Positions 7,349-14,543 of a DNA stretch of 19,789 nt are shown piece by piece; position 1 is the first letter of the stretch; every line of letters begins with the position of its first letter. The translations under genes were made by a program, and so were the position numbers. The stretch is from Clostridia bacterium. Its GTDB lineage: Bacteria > Bacillota > Clostridia > TANB77 > CAG-508. The notes below the pieces were generated by a model. It searched no databases. It saw only the letters and a program-made list of their open reading frames with translations, and was not told the DNA's origin. The DNA lies in assembly GCA_900758165.1 (NCBI GenBank), contig CAAEQN010000048.1:1-19789 (forward strand), given 5' to 3'.

Positions 7349-7376
7349 TTCAAAGTAATATTTGTTATGGTATAAT
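7349..7376 (+). promoter_or_regulatory. Extended -10 promoter of the HAD gene
   Basis: TATAAT at 7371-7376 is preceded by TGG, giving the extended TGnTATAAT form. A weak TTCAAA lies at 7349-7354 with a 16-base spacer. It sits in the same intergenic space as the oppositely directed SASP promoter. Confidence 0.6.
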
Positions 7377-7400
7377 AAATATCTAAAGAAAGGGAAAAAT

Positions 7401-8279
7401 ATGTATAAATTAATTGCGGTAGATTTAGACGGAACATTGTTAAATTCATATGGAAATATATCTGAAAAAAATAAAAATTCAATAAAAAAATCAATGGAAA
7501 AAGGAGCAGAAGTAGTAATTGCGTCAGGACGACCAGTTTCATCAGCAAAAGCATACGCAAATGAAGCAGGCGCAAATAAATATGTGATTTGTGGAAATGG
7601 ATCTGTATTATATGATATCCAAAAAGAACAAATATTATATAATAAATCCATAGATAAACAAAAAGTTTTGCAAATAATAAAAATATGCGAAGAAAATAGT
7701 ATATTTTACAGTATATATACAGAAAATTTAACAATAGCAAAATCCTTAAATTATAATATATTATTTTATAATAATGAAAATAAAAAAATGCCAGATGATA
7801 AAAAAACAAATATCAAAATAATAAATAATATTTACAAATATTTAGAAGATAATCCAAATACTGAAATATTAAAAATAACAGTATGTGACGAAAATAGTAT
7901 AATTTTTGGTGGAATAGTAAAAAGATTAAAAGAGATAAAAGACATAGATGTTTTAGAGGTTCAACATATGGCAAGAAAAGTTATAACATCTGGGACAAAA
8001 GAAATAGAAATAGAATATCATTATACTGAAATAACAAGTAAAAATGTAAACAAATGGAACGCAATAGAAAAATTGGCTGATATTTTAAAAATACAAAAAG
8101 AGGAAATAATGGCAATAGGAGACAATATGAATGACAAAGAAATGATAGAAAATGCAGGACTTGGAATTATAATGGAAAATAGTGCACCATATATGAAGAA
8201 ATTTGCAGATAAAGTTGTCTCAAATAATAATGAAGATGGAGTATCAGAAGCTTTAGAAAAATATGTATTCAATGAATAA
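7401..8279 (+). CDS. Cof-type HAD-IIB phosphatase
   Basis: This 292-residue hydrolase belongs to the HAD superfamily, Cof/YidA-like branch, which usually removes phosphate from sugar phosphates or cofactors in the cytosol. Motif I is DLDGTL (Asp8 nucleophile, Asp10). Motif II is ASGRP with Ser42. The cap lies at about 80-190, and motif IV is GDNMND (240-245) with the Mg-binding Asp241 and Asp245. The segment TSKNVNKWNAI has the form of the K-containing motif III in this family. I start it at ATG 7401 after AAGGG; an earlier in-frame start at 7362 would lie inside the promoter. The substrate cannot be read from the sequence. A 58-residue gene lies 103 bases downstream and may share its transcript. 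Confidence 0.92.
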   Translation: MYKLIAVDLDGTLLNSYGNISEKNKNSIKKSMEKGAEVVIASGRPVSSAKAYANEAGANKYVICGNGSVLYDIQKEQILYNKSIDKQKVLQIIKICEENSIFYSIYTENLTIAKSLNYNILFYNNENKKMPDDKKTNIKIINNIYKYLEDNPNTEILKITVCDENSIIFGGIVKRLKEIKDIDVLEVQHMARKVITSGTKEIEIEYHYTEITSKNVNKWNAIEKLADILKIQKEEIMAIGDNMNDKEMIENAGLGIIMENSAPYMKKFADKVVSNNNEDGVSEALEKYVFNE

Positions 8280-8330
8280 AAATAGAACATTATAAAAAAA
8301 TAAAAAATGCACACAATAAATAAAAATAAC

Positions 8331-8357
8331 TTAAACAATTAAGAACAAATTGTTTAA
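8331..8357 (+). terminator. AT-rich inverted repeat, weak terminator or attenuator
   Basis: TTAAACAATT (8331-8340) and AATTGTTTAA (8348-8357) are perfect complements around a 7-base loop. GATTTTATT follows a few bases later. It could end HAD transcription, or modulate reading into the small gene at 8383. The stem has little G or C, so its strength as a terminator is doubtful. Confidence 0.4.
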
Positions 8358-8382
8358 AAGATTTTATTGAGGTGTATTTTTT

Positions 8383-8559
8383 ATGGAAAAAAATAATAAA
8401 GAGATTAAAAATAATGTAGAAGTACAAGAAAATAATAAAAGTAATGAACATACCGACTTTGTTACTTCTTATTTTTCTTGGATAGAACTTGAAGAACAAA
8501 AAAAGATAGCTAATAAATTAAATAAAATAGGTAAAAAAAGTAGTAAAGATAATAAATAA
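8383..8559 (+). CDS. Unrecognised 58-residue charged protein
   Basis: This short open frame begins with ATG at 8383, has a good TGAGGTG ribosome-binding site eight bases upstream, and ends at TAA 8557-8559. The product is highly charged. It has a polar N-terminus (about 1-24), a short hydrophobic core FVTSYFSWIELEEQ (26-39), and a basic C-terminal helix (KKIANKLNKIGKKSSK). It has no signal peptide, membrane segment or cysteine. I do not recognise the family. The ribosome-binding site and the non-random core with two aromatic clusters favour a real gene. It may share the HAD transcript, but an inverted repeat lies between the two. Confidence 0.6.
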   Translation: MEKNNKEIKNNVEVQENNKSNEHTDFVTSYFSWIELEEQKKIANKLNKIGKKSSKDNK

Positions 8560-8582
8560 TAAGTTTTACTAGTTTAATATTA

Positions 8583-8690
8583 GGGACTGTAAAAATTTTT
8601 GTGTAAATCAATCTAAAGCCCATAGCGATAAATAAGGCAAATACTCTTGGAATAGGGTAGAAAAAATATGATAACTTCATATTGAAAAGA
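8583..8690. mobile_element. Possible solo end of an IS256-type insertion sequence
   Basis: GGGACTGTAAAAATTTTT starting at 8583, continuing into GTGTAAA, resembles from memory the terminal repeats of IS256/mutator-type elements of Firmicutes. The following 80 bases also look unlike the neighbouring intergenic DNA, with a higher GC content and words such as AAAGCCCATAG and ACTCTTGG. No transposase and no matching opposite end occur in this window. If the reading is right it is a relic or a small non-autonomous copy. The right edge is a guess. Confidence 0.35.
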
Positions 8691-8779
8691 AAAAACAATC
8701 CAAAAACAAAAAATCATGGGCAAAAATTTTGTCACAAATTACTTAATAAATATGGTCATAAAAAGTCGCTCGATTTTGT

Positions 8780-8808
8780 TTGAAATATTCAGCAATATAT
8801 GTTATAAT
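8780..8808 (+). promoter_or_regulatory. Strong promoter of the RelA/SpoT-like gene
   Basis: TTGAAA at 8780-8785 and TATAAT at 8803-8808 have a 17-base spacer, and TGT directly before the -10 makes it the extended form. Only five bases separate the -10 box from the ATG at 8814, so the predicted transcript start falls on or next to that ATG. Confidence 0.75.
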
Positions 8809-8813
8809 AAGAA

Positions 8814-9560
8814 ATGCAAATAAAGAGAGGGGCGATTTTTATAGAAAAACAGCAAACACCTAACACTAAAGAATCACCATATTATAGTATAGAAGATGCT
8901 GAAAGAGTATATAATCAAGATATAGCATCACAGACTCAAGGATATGAAATAACCGCAAAATTAATAGGATATGTTATTCAAAAAATGAAGGCAGAAGGAA
9001 TAATTTCAGGAAATGTTAAAATAACTGGAAGAATAAAAAGTTTTAGATCGGCATACGAGAATTATAAACTTAAGGGAAAAGTAATAGACGATTGTTTTGG
9101 AATAAGGATTATTGCACAAGGAGAGGAAGATTTAAGCAAAATAGAACAAGAGTTAAGAAATTTTCTAACAATATATAGAGAAAAAAAACATGGAGATCCC
9201 AATGAAAAAGGATATAATGCAATTCATCATATGGCATATCTATCTGATAAATATGTAGAGGGAAAAGAGATAAGCAGAGGATTATTTCCTGTTATAGAAA
9301 TACAGTATTGGACAGAAGATTTAGAAAGGATGTGCAATACTGGAGAATTAGCATATTCTAGATATAAAGATAGAGATATAAGTAAAATAAAAAAGAAATA
9401 TGAAGAAGACCCACAAAGTGTACTAAAAGGACTACCAACATATTATAAAATTTTGGGAAATTCAGTTTCAATACTCTCGAGAGAGGAAACATTATATACA
9501 ATGTATCCAGAATTGCTAGAGGAAGACAAAACAAAAGATGTAGAAGAATGTGATTATTAA
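8814..9560 (+). CDS. Single-domain RelA/SpoT-like (p)ppGpp synthetase-type protein
   Basis: This 248-residue protein (counted from ATG 8814) has the RelA/SpoT nucleotidyltransferase fold without the HD hydrolase, TGS or ACT parts, as in small alarmone synthetases. Visible signatures are TGRIKSFRSAYENYK (71-85, R73 and K75 of the ATP site), DDCFGIRII (92-100, Asp93 as the likely metal ligand), KGYNAIHHMAY (132-142, Tyr134 at the guanine-stacking position) and PVIEIQYWT (159-167, Glu162). The block matching AE.G.AAHW.YK reads CNTGELAYSRYK, so it is divergent and activity is not certain. Synthesis of (p)ppGpp from ATP and GTP/GDP is the likely role; a toxic or other pyrophosphokinase is possible. 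It has its own promoter and terminator. The start codon is ambiguous: see findings. Confidence 0.8.
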   Translation: MQIKRGAIFIEKQQTPNTKESPYYSIEDAERVYNQDIASQTQGYEITAKLIGYVIQKMKAEGIISGNVKITGRIKSFRSAYENYKLKGKVIDDCFGIRIIAQGEEDLSKIEQELRNFLTIYREKKHGDPNEKGYNAIHHMAYLSDKYVEGKEISRGLFPVIEIQYWTEDLERMCNTGELAYSRYKDRDISKIKKKYEEDPQSVLKGLPTYYKILGNSVSILSREETLYTMYPELLEEDKTKDVEECDY

Positions 9561-9595
9561 TATATTAGAACAAATTGTTATTTGAAGAAATATGA

Positions 9596-9636
9596 AAGCA
9601 TATATGTTATAGATATAATATATATGCTTATATTTT
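9596..9636 (+). terminator. Terminator of the RelA/SpoT-like gene
   Basis: AAGCATATAT (9596-9605) pairs with ATATATGCTT (9620-9629). The stem continues inward through one G-U pair and TTAT/ATAA to an AGAT tetraloop, about 15 bp in all. ATATTTT follows. It separates this gene from the ctsR operon. Confidence 0.75.
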
Positions 9637-9684
9637 GCCAATTGACAAATAGTTTGGTTAATTTTATAAATTTAAAGAAAACTA

Positions 9685-9712
9685 TTGACTTTAATAAAAA
9701 AGGTGTTATAAT
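9685..9712 (+). promoter_or_regulatory. Promoter of the ctsR-mcsA-mcsB-clpC operon
   Basis: TTGACT at 9685-9690 and TATAAT at 9707-9712 have a 16-base spacer, with TGT before the -10 (extended form). The CtsR operator begins nine bases after the -10, so a bound repressor would cover the transcription start. Confidence 0.8.
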
Positions 9713-9720
9713 ATAATATA

Positions 9721-9743
9721 GGTCAAAGAAAGTCAAAGTCAAA
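9721..9743 (+). promoter_or_regulatory. CtsR operator with an extra third heptad
   Basis: GGTCAAAGAAAGTCAAA (9721-9737) matches the known CtsR site, (A/G)GTCAAA-NAN-(A/G)GTCAAA, at every position. A further AGTCAAA (9737-9743) overlaps the second heptad by one base. It shows that this operon is negatively autoregulated by CtsR and released on heat or protein stress. I saw no other copy of the site elsewhere in the window. Confidence 0.92.
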
Positions 9744-9779
9744 AATAAATAAAAATAAACTGAAAGAGGCGAAAAAGAT

Positions 9780-10229
9780 ATGCGAATGTCAGATATGATA
9801 GAGGAATTTATAAAAGAGCTTTTTGCAGATGATAATAGTATAGAAATACAAAGAAACGATTTAGCAGAAAAGTTTAATTGTGTACCATCACAAATAAATT
9901 ATGTTATATCAACTAGATTTAAGCCAGCGCAAGGATATTACGTAGAGAGTAAACGTGGTGGTGGAGGGCATATTACTATTACAAAAGTAAATATTACAAA
10001 AAGTAATTATTTAATGCATATAATATCTAGTATGGGAGATTCTATAACTGCTCAAGAAGTAAGCATATTCATAAGTAATTTTCTATCATATAAAATGATT
10101 ACAGAAACTGAAGCAAAGCTTTTAAAAGTTGCTACAAGTGATAATGTACTTTCTGTTGAAGCAAAAGATAAGGATAGATTAAGAGCAAATATATTTAAAA
10201 ATATGCTTTTAAATTTAGTTGAAGATTAA
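9780..10229 (+). CDS. ctsR: CtsR, class III heat-shock repressor
   Basis: This 149-residue dimeric repressor binds direct heptad repeats upstream of clp genes. The N-terminal winged helix-turn-helix includes NDLAEKFNCVPSQINYVIS (26-44), followed by the glycine wing KRGGGGHITI (58-67). The wing's glycine loop is the part known in Bacillus to sense heat. The C-terminal helical domain (about 75-149), which McsB recognises, carries the family-like stretch KMITETEAKLL. The ATG at 9780 follows AAAGAGG by ten bases; an ATG two codons later is less well placed. It is the first gene of its operon and sits right behind a perfect CtsR operator. mcsA starts 26 bases downstream. Confidence 0.97.
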   Translation: MRMSDMIEEFIKELFADDNSIEIQRNDLAEKFNCVPSQINYVISTRFKPAQGYYVESKRGGGGHITITKVNITKSNYLMHIISSMGDSITAQEVSIFISNFLSYKMITETEAKLLKVATSDNVLSVEAKDKDRLRANIFKNMLLNLVED

Positions 10230-10255
10230 CAAATATAATTAAGGAGGTAATTATT

Positions 10256-10840
10256 ATGTTATGTCAAAATTGTGGAGAAAATGAAGCAAATGTTAAATAT
10301 ACACAAATAGTAAATGGAGAGAAAAAAGAAATGATCTTATGTGAAGATTGTGCAAGAAAAATGGGAATAGGAAATTTTAAAATGAATATACCAATTAATT
10401 TTTCTAATTTTCTAGGAGATTTCTTTGATGATTATAAAAGTGAACAATTATTGCCAAGCTTCGTAAAAGAAAAGAACAATGAGTGCAATAATTGTGGAGA
10501 ACTATATAAAGAATTCATAAAAACAGGATTACTTGGTTGTGAAGAATGTTACGATGTATTTCAAAATAGATTAGATCCAATACTTAAAAATTTACAAGGA
10601 AACGTTAAACATGTTGGTAGAAGACCACTAAATATAGAGGAAAAAATAGAAAATAAAGAAGTAAATAAAGATGTAAAAGTTGAAAGCAACAAAAAAGAAA
10701 AACAAACAAAAGAGAATAAAAAAGAAAATGAATTAATGAAATTACAAAAAGATCTAAACAAAGCTATAGAAGAAGAAAGATATGAAGATGCGGCTGTAAT
10801 TAGAGACGAAATAAAAAAAATAGAGAAAAATGAGAAATAG
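10256..10840 (+). CDS. mcsA: McsA, zinc-finger activator of McsB
   Basis: This 194-residue protein binds zinc and activates the arginine kinase McsB. Four CxxC pairs are visible: Cys3/Cys6, Cys29/Cys32, Cys77/Cys80 and Cys95/Cys98, two treble-clef-like sites. A lysine- and glutamate-rich linker (about 127-158) leads to a C-terminal UVR motif (about 160-192), ELMKLQKDLNKAIEEERYED onward, which is known to mediate contacts with Clp ATPases or UvrB-like partners. The site AAGGAGGT before the ATG is near perfect. Position between ctsR and mcsB is the standard order. The linker is longer and more charged than I would expect, but all key residues are intact. Confidence 0.96.
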   Translation: MLCQNCGENEANVKYTQIVNGEKKEMILCEDCARKMGIGNFKMNIPINFSNFLGDFFDDYKSEQLLPSFVKEKNNECNNCGELYKEFIKTGLLGCEECYDVFQNRLDPILKNLQGNVKHVGRRPLNIEEKIENKEVNKDVKVESNKKEKQTKENKKENELMKLQKDLNKAIEEERYEDAAVIRDEIKKIEKNEK

Positions 10841-10895
10841 TTATTAATATACTACTAATAGAAATTATAACTTTATAAAAGAAAGGAAGAAAAAT

Positions 10896-11918
10896 ATGTC
10901 AAATTGGTATTTACAAAATGGAAAAGATTCAGATGTGGTAGTTAGTACAAGAGTAAGACTTGCTAGAAACATTAAAGGATTTAAATTCGAAAATAGATGC
11001 ACAAGTGAAGATAGAAAAAATATATTAGCAAAAATAGAAGCAATAATTCCTAATTTAGGGTATGGACTTAAATTACTAAAACTAAAAGACATGGATGATT
11101 TAACAAAATTATCATTAGTAGAGAAAAATATAATAAGCCCAGACTTTGCAATTAGTAAAGATGAAAATAGTGCAATATTAATAAACAATGAAGAAAATAT
11201 TTGTATAATGATAAACGAAGAAGACCATTTAAGATTGCAAGTATTTTCAGAAGGAATTGCAATAAAAGAATTAATGAATTTAGCTATAGAGATAGATCAA
11301 AAACTAGAAAGATTAATCACCTATGCATATAATAATAAATATGGATATTTAACAGCATGCCCAACAAATGTAGGAACGGGCGTAAGAATATCTGTAATGG
11401 TACATTTACCTGGACTTGCTAAAACAGGAAATATAAATAAAGTACTTAGAATTGTAAATAAATTTGGAATGAGCGTTAGAGGCGTATATGGAGAAGGAAG
11501 CAAGAGTGTAGGCGATATGTATCAAATATCTAATAATCAAACATTGGGAATTACTGAAAAAGAAATAGCTAAAAATATAGAAACTATTACAGAAAAGGTA
11601 ATAGAACAAGAAAGAATAACAAGACAATATTTGGGAGAAGACCAAATTGCATTTGAAGACAAAATATATAGATCTTTTGGAATATTAGAAAATGCTCGTT
11701 TATTAACAAGCAATGAATGTATTGACTTGTTATCAGACGTAAAATTAGGAACAGACATGGGAGTAATAAAAGAGTTAAATGATGCAAAAGTGAAGAAGCT
11801 ATTATTATATACAAAGCCAGGAAATCTTCAAAAATATTTTGGAAAAGCTATGAGTGAAGATCAAATGGATGCAAAAAGAGCAGAGATTGTGAGAAAAATA
11901 AGCAATTCAGAATCATAA
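10896..11918 (+). CDS. mcsB: McsB, protein arginine kinase
   Basis: This 340-residue kinase of the ATP:guanido phosphotransferase fold phosphorylates arginines on damaged proteins and on CtsR, marking them for ClpC-ClpP. STRVRLARNIKGF (17-29) is the N-terminal nucleotide-site signature. The catalytic glutamates are likely Glu119 (VFSEG) and Glu200 (GVYGEGS). CPTNVGTGVR (155-164) contains the signature cysteine, and RGVYGEGS and IRTRQ-like segments complete the fold. In the C-terminal domain the phosphoarginine-sensing RDxxRA motif of Bacillus and Geobacillus McsB reads MDAKRA (324-329), so its first arginine is replaced. The weak site GAAAGGAAG precedes the ATG. The gene is 55 bases after mcsA and 43-49 bases before clpC. 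Confidence 0.96.
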   Translation: MSNWYLQNGKDSDVVVSTRVRLARNIKGFKFENRCTSEDRKNILAKIEAIIPNLGYGLKLLKLKDMDDLTKLSLVEKNIISPDFAISKDENSAILINNEENICIMINEEDHLRLQVFSEGIAIKELMNLAIEIDQKLERLITYAYNNKYGYLTACPTNVGTGVRISVMVHLPGLAKTGNINKVLRIVNKFGMSVRGVYGEGSKSVGDMYQISNNQTLGITEKEIAKNIETITEKVIEQERITRQYLGEDQIAFEDKIYRSFGILENARLLTSNECIDLLSDVKLGTDMGVIKELNDAKVKKLLLYTKPGNLQKYFGKAMSEDQMDAKRAEIVRKISNSES

Positions 11919-11967
11919 GCTATTATAAATATAAGAAAATTTGATATTAAAAGGAGGGTAAATGAAT

Positions 11968-14415
11968 ATGAAATATAAGTTTACAAATAGTGCTCAAAGA
12001 GCATTAGAAATTGCTAATGATTTAGCAGCAAAATTAGGACATACATATATAGGAACTGAGCATATTTTATATGGATTAGTTGAGGAACAAAATGGCGTAG
12101 CAAGTAAAGTTTTAGAAAATCAGGGAGTTACAAGTAATGAAGTGTTACGTGAAATAGAAGAGCTTATAGGAGTTAGTCAAGATGGGACTATTGCAGATAT
12201 AGGTGCAATTGGATTTACTCCAAGAACTAAAAGAGTAATAGAAAATGCATTTGTAGAAGCTAGAAGATTAAATAGTGAATATATAGGAACAGAACATATA
12301 CTTGTTGGAATAATGAGAGAAGGCGATAGTGTAGCTGTTAGAATTATGATGGATTTAAATGTAAATCCTCAAAAACTATATAGTGAAATAGTAAAAACAA
12401 TAAATGAGGCAGGAACTCAAGAACAAGTAGAAAAAAGAAGTTCAAATAATGGAAGTTTCAATTCTACTCCAACATTAAATCAATATGGAACTGACTTAAC
12501 AAAGAAAGCAAGAGAAGGAAAATTAGATCCTGTAATAGGAAGAAGAAATGAAATAGATAGAGTAATTCAAATATTATCTAGAAGAACAAAAAACAATCCT
12601 TGCTTAATAGGAGAACCAGGAGTTGGAAAAACCGCTATTGCTGAAGGGTTAGCAGAAAAAATAGTTCTATCAGATGTGCCAGAAACTTTAAAAGATAAAA
12701 GAGTTGTAAGTATAGATATATCTAGTATGGTAGCTGGTGCAAAATATAGAGGAGACTTTGAAGAGAGAATAAAAAAAGTTCTAGAAGAAGTTAGAAAAGC
12801 AGGAGATGTAATTTTATTTATAGATGAAATTCATACAATAGTTGGAGCTGGTTCAGCAGAAGGTGCAGTTGATGCAGCAAATATTTTAAAACCACTTTTG
12901 GCAAGAGGTGAAATTCAAGTTGTTGGAGCAACTACAACAAACGAATATAGAAAATATATTGAAAAAGATGCAGCTCTAGAAAGAAGATTTAGTCCAGTAA
13001 TGGTATCTGAACCATCAGAAGAAGATACTATAAAAATATTAGAGGGATTAAGAGATAAATATGAAGCACATCATAATGTAAAAATTACTGATGAAGCCAT
13101 AAAAGCGGCAGTAGAACTATCTACAAGATATGTAAATGATAGGTATTTACCAGACAAGGCTATAGATTTAATAGATGAAGCTTCTTCAAAAGTAAAGATG
13201 CAAACATATACAAAGCCAGATTCTATAAGAAAATTAGAAGATGAAATAGAAAAAATAAATAAAGAAAAAGAAGAGGCAATTGCAACTCAAAACTTTGAAA
13301 AAGCAGCAAAATTAAGAGATGAATCAAAAAATAAAAAACAACAATTACAAGAAAAACAGAATAAATGGAAAGATAGCAATACTAAAAAAGTTATGACATT
13401 AAATAAAGAAAATATAGCACAAGTAATTGCTACTTGGACAGGTATTCCTGTTAATAAAATAACAGAAACAGAGAATGAAAAATTAAAACATCTAGAGGAA
13501 AATTTACACAAGAGAGTTGTTGGACAAAACGAAGCTGTAACATCAGTGGCAAAAGCAATAAGAAGAGGCAGAGTAGGACTAACAGATCCAAATAGACCAA
13601 TTGGTTCATTCCTATTTTTAGGACCAACTGGTGTTGGAAAAACTGAATTAGCAAAAGCTTTGGCAGAAGCTATGTTTGGAAACGAAGATGCAATGATAAG
13701 AGTGGATATGTCCGAATTTATGGAATCTCATTCAACAGCAAAATTAATAGGATCGCCTCCAGGATATGTGGGTTATGATGAAGGTGGACAATTAACAGAA
13801 AAAGTTAGAAGAAAACCATATTCTGTAATATTGTTTGATGAAATAGAAAAAGCTCATCCAGATGTAATGAATATGTTACTACAAATTCTAGAGGACGGAA
13901 GACTAACTGATTCGCAAGGAAGAACAGTAAACTTCAAAAATACTATAATTATAATGACTTCAAATGTTGGAGCAAGACTTATAACAGATAAGAAAAAGCT
14001 AGGATTCTCTGGTGAAAATGGAGAAAATTTAGACAAACAAGAATATGAAGATACTAAAAAGGAAGTAATGGCAGAATTAAAAAAACAATTTAGACCAGAG
14101 TTCATAAATCGTATAGATGATATAATAGTATTTCATAAATTAGAAGAAAAAGATATAAAACAAATTATAGACATAATGCTTATACAAATAAAAAATAGAT
14201 TAGAGACTCAAAACATAAAAATAGATATAGATGATTCTGTAAAAGAATTAATTGCAAAAAAAGGTGTGGACAATAATTATGGAGCAAGACCATTGAGAAG
14301 AGCTATACAAAATATGTTAGAGGATAAAATTGCGGAAGCTATTTTAGACGGAAAAGTAAAACCAGGGAAAAAATCAATAGCAACAGTAGAAAATGATGAA
14401 GTTATAATAAAATAA
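11968..14415 (+). CDS. clpC: ClpC, AAA+ unfoldase of the ClpCP protease
   Basis: This 815-residue Hsp100 ring ATPase unfolds McsB-marked proteins and feeds them to ClpP. A double Clp-N repeat (about 3-142) is the adaptor and phosphoarginine-binding domain. AAA1 has Walker A GEPGVGKT (215-222) and Walker B FIDEIH (Asp286, Glu287). The coiled-coil M domain with a UVR motif lies at about 420-460. AAA2 has GPTGVGKT (552-559) and Walker B LFDEIE (Asp624, Glu625). The ClpP-docking loop is KKLGFSG (LGF 678-680), and GARPLRRAIQ lies near the end. AAGGAGGG is 3 bases from ATG 11962 and 9 from ATG 11968; I prefer the second, which begins MKYKFT, but the other adds only two residues. It is the last gene before the operon terminator. 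Confidence 0.97.
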   Translation: MKYKFTNSAQRALEIANDLAAKLGHTYIGTEHILYGLVEEQNGVASKVLENQGVTSNEVLREIEELIGVSQDGTIADIGAIGFTPRTKRVIENAFVEARRLNSEYIGTEHILVGIMREGDSVAVRIMMDLNVNPQKLYSEIVKTINEAGTQEQVEKRSSNNGSFNSTPTLNQYGTDLTKKAREGKLDPVIGRRNEIDRVIQILSRRTKNNPCLIGEPGVGKTAIAEGLAEKIVLSDVPETLKDKRVVSIDISSMVAGAKYRGDFEERIKKVLEEVRKAGDVILFIDEIHTIVGAGSAEGAVDAANILKPLLARGEIQVVGATTTNEYRKYIEKDAALERRFSPVMVSEPSEEDTIKILEGLRDKYEAHHNVKITDEAIKAAVELSTRYVNDRYLPDKAIDLIDEASSKVKMQTYTKPDSIRKLEDEIEKINKEKEEAIATQNFEKAAKLRDESKNKKQQLQEKQNKWKDSNTKKVMTLNKENIAQVIATWTGIPVNKITETENEKLKHLEENLHKRVVGQNEAVTSVAKAIRRGRVGLTDPNRPIGSFLFLGPTGVGKTELAKALAEAMFGNEDAMIRVDMSEFMESHSTAKLIGSPPGYVGYDEGGQLTEKVRRKPYSVILFDEIEKAHPDVMNMLLQILEDGRLTDSQGRTVNFKNTIIIMTSNVGARLITDKKKLGFSGENGENLDKQEYEDTKKEVMAELKKQFRPEFINRIDDIIVFHKLEEKDIKQIIDIMLIQIKNRLETQNIKIDIDDSVKELIAKKGVDNNYGARPLRRAIQNMLEDKIAEAILDGKVKPGKKSIATVENDEVIIK

Positions 14416-14434
14416 TTATGGTAAATATATAACA

Positions 14435-14472
14435 AAAAATCCAAGGTATGTAATAATATACCTTGGATTTTT
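14435..14472. terminator. Bidirectional terminator between clpC and the PBP gene
   Basis: AAAAATCCAAGGTAT (14435-14449) and ATACCTTGGATTTTT (14458-14472) are perfect complements of 15 bases around an 8-base loop. The A-run on one side and T-run on the other mean it can end both the clpC operon and the leftward PBP transcript, whose stop codon is at 14544. Confidence 0.92.
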
Positions 14473-14543
14473 GTAAGTTTGAAAATATATTGCTATATAA
14501 AATACTATTAAATTAATAATTTAATTAATAATATAAATTGATA

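Noticed and set aside
9474..9483. Ten-base palindrome CTCTCGAGAG
   Set aside because: It lies within the coding sequence of the RelA/SpoT-like gene, and a single palindrome of this size is not remarkable.
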